From an uncultured Helicobacteraceae bacterium (GTDB lineage: Bacteria; Campylobacterota; Campylobacteria; Campylobacterales; Sulfurimonadaceae), in NCBI GenBank assembly GCA_903903705.1, contig CAIUZU010000228.1, positions 1 through 8,264 on the forward strand: a DNA stretch of 8,264 bases, written 5' to 3'. Below are positions 6,261-8,264 of this stretch, piece by piece. The notes below the pieces were generated by a model, which was not told the DNA's origin, searched no databases, and saw only the letters and a list, made by a program, of their open reading frames with translations. Made by a program: the position numbers and the translations under genes. Numbering within the stretch: position 1 is the stretch's first letter; every line of letters starts with the position of its first letter.

Positions 6261-7481
6261 TTATTTGTTTTCGTCTTGAAATTGTTTTAAAAACTCTTTA
6301 ATATTTCTAGCCGCCTGACGGATTCTGTTGTCATTTTCAATAAGTGCTATACGAACATATTCATCTCCGTATACTCCAAAACCGATTCCCGGAGCAACTG
6401 CAACACCAGCCTCTTTGAGAAGTCTTTTTGAGAACTCAAGTGAACCCAAATGTGCACAGTAATCAGGCAGTTTCGCCCAAACGAACATGCTTGCCTGATT
6501 TTTTCGTATATGCCACCCGGCTCTATCAAACGCTTCCAATAAAACTTCTTGACGGTGGTTATATTTATCTGTAATATCTTGAACACACTGCTGATCTCCG
6601 TTAAGAGCAATCGTTGCTGCAACTTGAATTGGAGTAAACATTCCATAATCAAGCCATGATTTAATCTTTTGAAGCGCCCCGATTAGTTTTTTATTGCCTA
6701 CAAAGAAACCGACACGCCAGCCTGCCATATTGTAACTTTTAGAGAGCGTAAAACTCTCAACCGCCACATCTTTTGCCCCCGGTACACTCATAATTGACGG
6801 TGTTACATAGCCGTCAAAAGTTATATCTCCGTATGCAATATCGCTAATAACATAAAATCTTTTCTCTTTTGCCATAGCAACAAGACGAACATAAAAATCC
6901 TGAGTTACGGTTGCAGTTGTAGGGTTGTGAGGAAAATTAACCAGAACGTATTTCGGTTTTGGTGAACTCTCTTTAAAAACTCTCTCTAAATCTTCAAAAA
7001 ATTTATCTTCGTTAAGTTTATAATCCTCATCAAACTCGATTCCGAATTTAGCGACATTTCCGCCTGCTAAAATGAAAGAGTACTCATGAATCGGGTAGGT
7101 CGGATCTGGAACGATAGCCACATCACCCGGATTTGTAATAGCGTATGCTAGGTGAGCATACCCTTCTTTAGAACCCATTGTAGCGACACACTCTGTTGAT
7201 GGATCTAAATCACAGTCATATCTTCTCTTGTACCAATCGGCAATTGCAATCAAAAGTTTTGGGATACCTTTTGAAACAGAATATCCATGTGTTTTTGTTT
7301 TTTGGGCAGACTCGATAAGCTTCTCTCTAATATGCTCAGGAGTGTCTCCGTCGGGATTTCCCATAGAGAAATCTATAACATCCACACCAGCTCTACGCTC
7401 AGCCATTTTAAGCTCATTTACCTCGGCAAAAACATACTTCGGCAATCTTTTCATTCTATCAAATTGTATCTCGTCAAACAT
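6261..7481 (-). CDS. alaC: PLP-dependent aminotransferase, AlaC type
   Basis: A 406-residue fold-type I class I/II aminotransferase, very similar along its whole length to E. coli AlaC (glutamate-pyruvate transaminase). Shared blocks include RLPKYVF, the IDFSMGNPDG region, HGYSVSKGIP, GSKEGYAHL, SYNMAGWRVGF, GDQQCVQDI and PGIGFGVYGDEYVRIALIEN. Numbered from the chosen ATG, the PLP-binding lysine is Lys248 (TLSKSYN), with Asn186 (HNPT), Asp214, Tyr217, Arg256 and the substrate-binding Arg377. Relatives in this lineage are often labelled LL-diaminopimelate or aspartate aminotransferase, so the true amino donor and acceptor are not certain. ATG 7481 is preferred over TTG 7484 because AGGA (7488-7491) then has a 6-base spacer. 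It is the first gene of the alaC-hom-SDR operon. Confidence 0.92.
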   Translation of the reverse strand: MFDEIQFDRMKRLPKYVFAEVNELKMAERRAGVDVIDFSMGNPDGDTPEHIREKLIESAQKTKTHGYSVSKGIPKLLIAIADWYKRRYDCDLDPSTECVATMGSKEGYAHLAYAITNPGDVAIVPDPTYPIHEYSFILAGGNVAKFGIEFDEDYKLNEDKFFEDLERVFKESSPKPKYVLVNFPHNPTTATVTQDFYVRLVAMAKEKRFYVISDIAYGDITFDGYVTPSIMSVPGAKDVAVESFTLSKSYNMAGWRVGFFVGNKKLIGALQKIKSWLDYGMFTPIQVAATIALNGDQQCVQDITDKYNHRQEVLLEAFDRAGWHIRKNQASMFVWAKLPDYCAHLGSLEFSKRLLKEAGVAVAPGIGFGVYGDEYVRIALIENDNRIRQAARNIKEFLKQFQDENK

Positions 7482-7487
7482 CAATAA

Positions 7488-7491
7488 TCCT
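7488..7491 (-). promoter_or_regulatory. Ribosome binding site of alaC (decides ATG over TTG)
   Basis: AGGA on the minus strand, in the context GCAGGA, lies 6 bases before ATG 7481. The alternative TTG at 7484 would leave only 3 bases. Confidence 0.6.
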
Positions 7492-7509
7492 GCTTAAATA
7501 ATTAGCGGT

Positions 7510-7518
7510 ATTCTATCA
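7510..7518 (-). promoter_or_regulatory. Extended -10 promoter (TGATAGAAT) of the alaC-hom-SDR operon
   Basis: TGA-TAGAAT on the minus strand is a TGn-extended -10 with 5 of 6 consensus bases. It is directly preceded by a run of eleven T (7518-7528), the T-rich upstream pattern of epsilonproteobacterial sigma-70 promoters. The predicted start of transcription is near 7503, giving a leader of about 20 bases that holds the alaC ribosome binding site. No TTGACA-like -35 is visible. Confidence 0.65.
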
Positions 7519-7548
7519 AAAAAAAAAATAGAATTACTCTGATTTTTT
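7518..7548 (-). terminator. Possible A/U-rich terminator at the end of the upstream gene
   Basis: On the minus strand A6-T (7548-7542) and AGAG (7540-7537) can pair with TTCT (7533-7530), A7529 and six T (7528-7523) around a TAA loop. C7541 is left bulged and one pair is G-U. Five further T (7522-7518) follow. The stem overlaps the stop codon of the upstream gene and is almost all A-T, so it would be weak; the same T run also forms the upstream part of the alaC promoter. Confidence 0.3.
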
Positions 7549-8264
7549 AGATGTTGGCATTAAAACCAGATCGTCTTTTATATTTTTAAGAGTATAAATA
7601 TCAGAAATTTTTATATAATGTGTACCCTGCCCGCTATGAAGCGATATATTCGTTGTTTTTTCATCTGTTTTTTCAACTCTTATAAGCCTTAAGAATTTAT
7701 CATAATAGGCAATATATGGATACCAATCATTTCTAGCAGAACTTGATATTTGCAACTTATCTATTTTTGAAACATCAACCCAATATGCATAAAGAGATCT
7801 TTTTAACCTATGTTCTTGAGCATTTTCAAGTACACTTACATCAAGTCTGGCATTTTTCATATCTACAACATACGCCCAGTCGGTCTCATTTTCTCTTATT
7901 ATATCAATAATCTCACAATTGCTTTTTTTTAATTCCTGACTAAGAACAAGCGGATCTGCCGCATACTCTGAAGTTAAGCTTATTTTCCACACAAACTCTG
8001 ACGCACTTAGAGTCGACTCGCTTGTCACATATCTATAGTAGCCGACGTTTTGCAGGGAATCACTCATGATTTTTACAAAAAATTGAGGCTCACCTTGAGT
8101 TTTAAAAGTTATATTAATATCGCGAGGCTTTTTAAAGAAAAGATTTAAAATACCGTTTTCCTTAAGAGTTTTAATTACTTTAAGAGAGTTTATTTTTCCA
8201 TCACTTGTGAAGTAATCCTCTTTCGGTGAAAAAATAGTATCTATATATGCCCTATCTTTGGCAA
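7534..8264 (-). CDS. Unrecognised protein, C-terminal 242 residues (N-terminus beyond window)
   Basis: The frame ending at TAA 7534-7536 is open through to the right edge. An ATG at 8067-8065 could be mistaken for the start, but the 65 codons upstream of it are stop-free and read as normal protein (for example FSPKEDYFTSDGKI and LKENGILNLFFKKP), and no Shine-Dalgarno sequence precedes that ATG. It is therefore an internal methionine of a longer gene. The visible part is soluble, mixed alpha/beta in character, rich in Tyr, Lys and Asp, with one Cys and no membrane helix or catalytic motif I recognise. From memory, C. jejuni has a putative periplasmic protein gene (Cj0151c) in the equivalent place upstream of the aminotransferase; a signal peptide would lie outside this window. 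Function not assigned. Confidence 0.8.
   Translation of the reverse strand, partial: AKDRAYIDTIFSPKEDYFTSDGKINSLKVIKTLKENGILNLFFKKPRDINITFKTQGEPQFFVKIMSDSLQNVGYYRYVTSESTLSASEFVWKISLTSEYAADPLVLSQELKKSNCEIIDIIRENETDWAYVVDMKNARLDVSVLENAQEHRLKRSLYAYWVDVSKIDKLQISSSARNDWYPYIAYYDKFLRLIRVEKTDEKTTNISLHSGQGTHYIKISDIYTLKNIKDDLVLMPTSKKSE

Noticed and set aside
5970..6290. Plus-strand open frame of 106 codons opposite hom
   Set aside because: The Ser/Thr/Leu-rich translation is the typical antisense image of the hom Rossmann domain.
6347..6652. Second minus-strand frame of 101 codons inside alaC
   Set aside because: It is wholly contained in alaC in another frame, and alaC has full-length family similarity.
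7482..7484. TTG immediately before the alaC ATG as start
   Set aside because: Its spacing to AGGA would be only 3 bases; the adjacent ATG has a standard 6-base spacer.
7228..7497. Overlapping plus-strand open frames opposite the alaC N-terminus
   Set aside because: They are antisense to conserved alaC motifs and show no family resemblance.
1..8264. tRNA/rRNA genes, CRISPR arrays, insertion sequences, phage or toxin-antitoxin genes
   Set aside because: None was seen: the gaps between genes are under 100 bp, with no cloverleaf, no regularly spaced repeats and no transposase or integrase motifs.

Overview
The window looks like ordinary chromosome from a member of the Campylobacterota (Epsilonproteobacteria), most likely a Sulfurimonas-like free-living lineage. 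The evidence is the low GC content, tightly packed genes, T-rich extended -10 promoters, a MagIII-type glycosylase related to the Helicobacter pylori enzyme, and an aminotransferase-hom-yraN neighbourhood. From memory, that order also occurs in Campylobacter jejuni (around Cj0147c-Cj0151c). The genus is an inference; no rRNA or other decisive marker is present.

Layout, left to right. (1) Minus strand, cut by the left edge: the N-terminus of a thioredoxin-fold protein with a CNVC active site. (2) A 56-bp divergent intergenic region with two back-to-back TATAAT promoters. (3) Plus strand: an AEC-family membrane transporter, translationally overlapped (ATGA) by a MagIII/endonuclease-III-like DNA glycosylase. 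(4) Minus strand, convergent with the glycosylase by a 4-bp overlap of coding ends: yraN (UPF0102), preceded with no intergenic base by a formate-dehydrogenase-type molybdopterin oxidoreductase. (5) An 85-bp gap with an imperfect palindrome. (6) Minus strand: an alaC - hom - SDR operon with 1- and 6-bp gaps, driven by a clear extended -10 promoter just upstream of alaC. (7) Minus strand, cut by the right edge: the C-terminal part of an unrecognised protein whose frame stays open to the window end.

How the genes fit together. alaC and hom belong to amino-acid metabolism (transamination; aspartate semialdehyde to homoserine for threonine/methionine). The SDR is co-transcribed with them but has no assignable substrate. 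The formate dehydrogenase-like protein has all the expected active-site residues, with Cys in place of selenocysteine, but no electron-transfer partner is visible. The glycosylase (base excision repair) and YraN (nuclease-like fold, function unknown) meet tail to tail. If the ancestral order is aminotransferase-hom-yraN-thioredoxin, the SDR/fdh pair and the oppositely oriented transporter/glycosylase pair are insertions into it.

I see no tRNA or rRNA, no CRISPR array, no insertion sequence and no phage gene. No intergenic stretch exceeds 100 bp. I do not find a convincing new multi-gene system; the points of interest are local (promoter architecture, degenerate cofactor motifs, gene-order changes).
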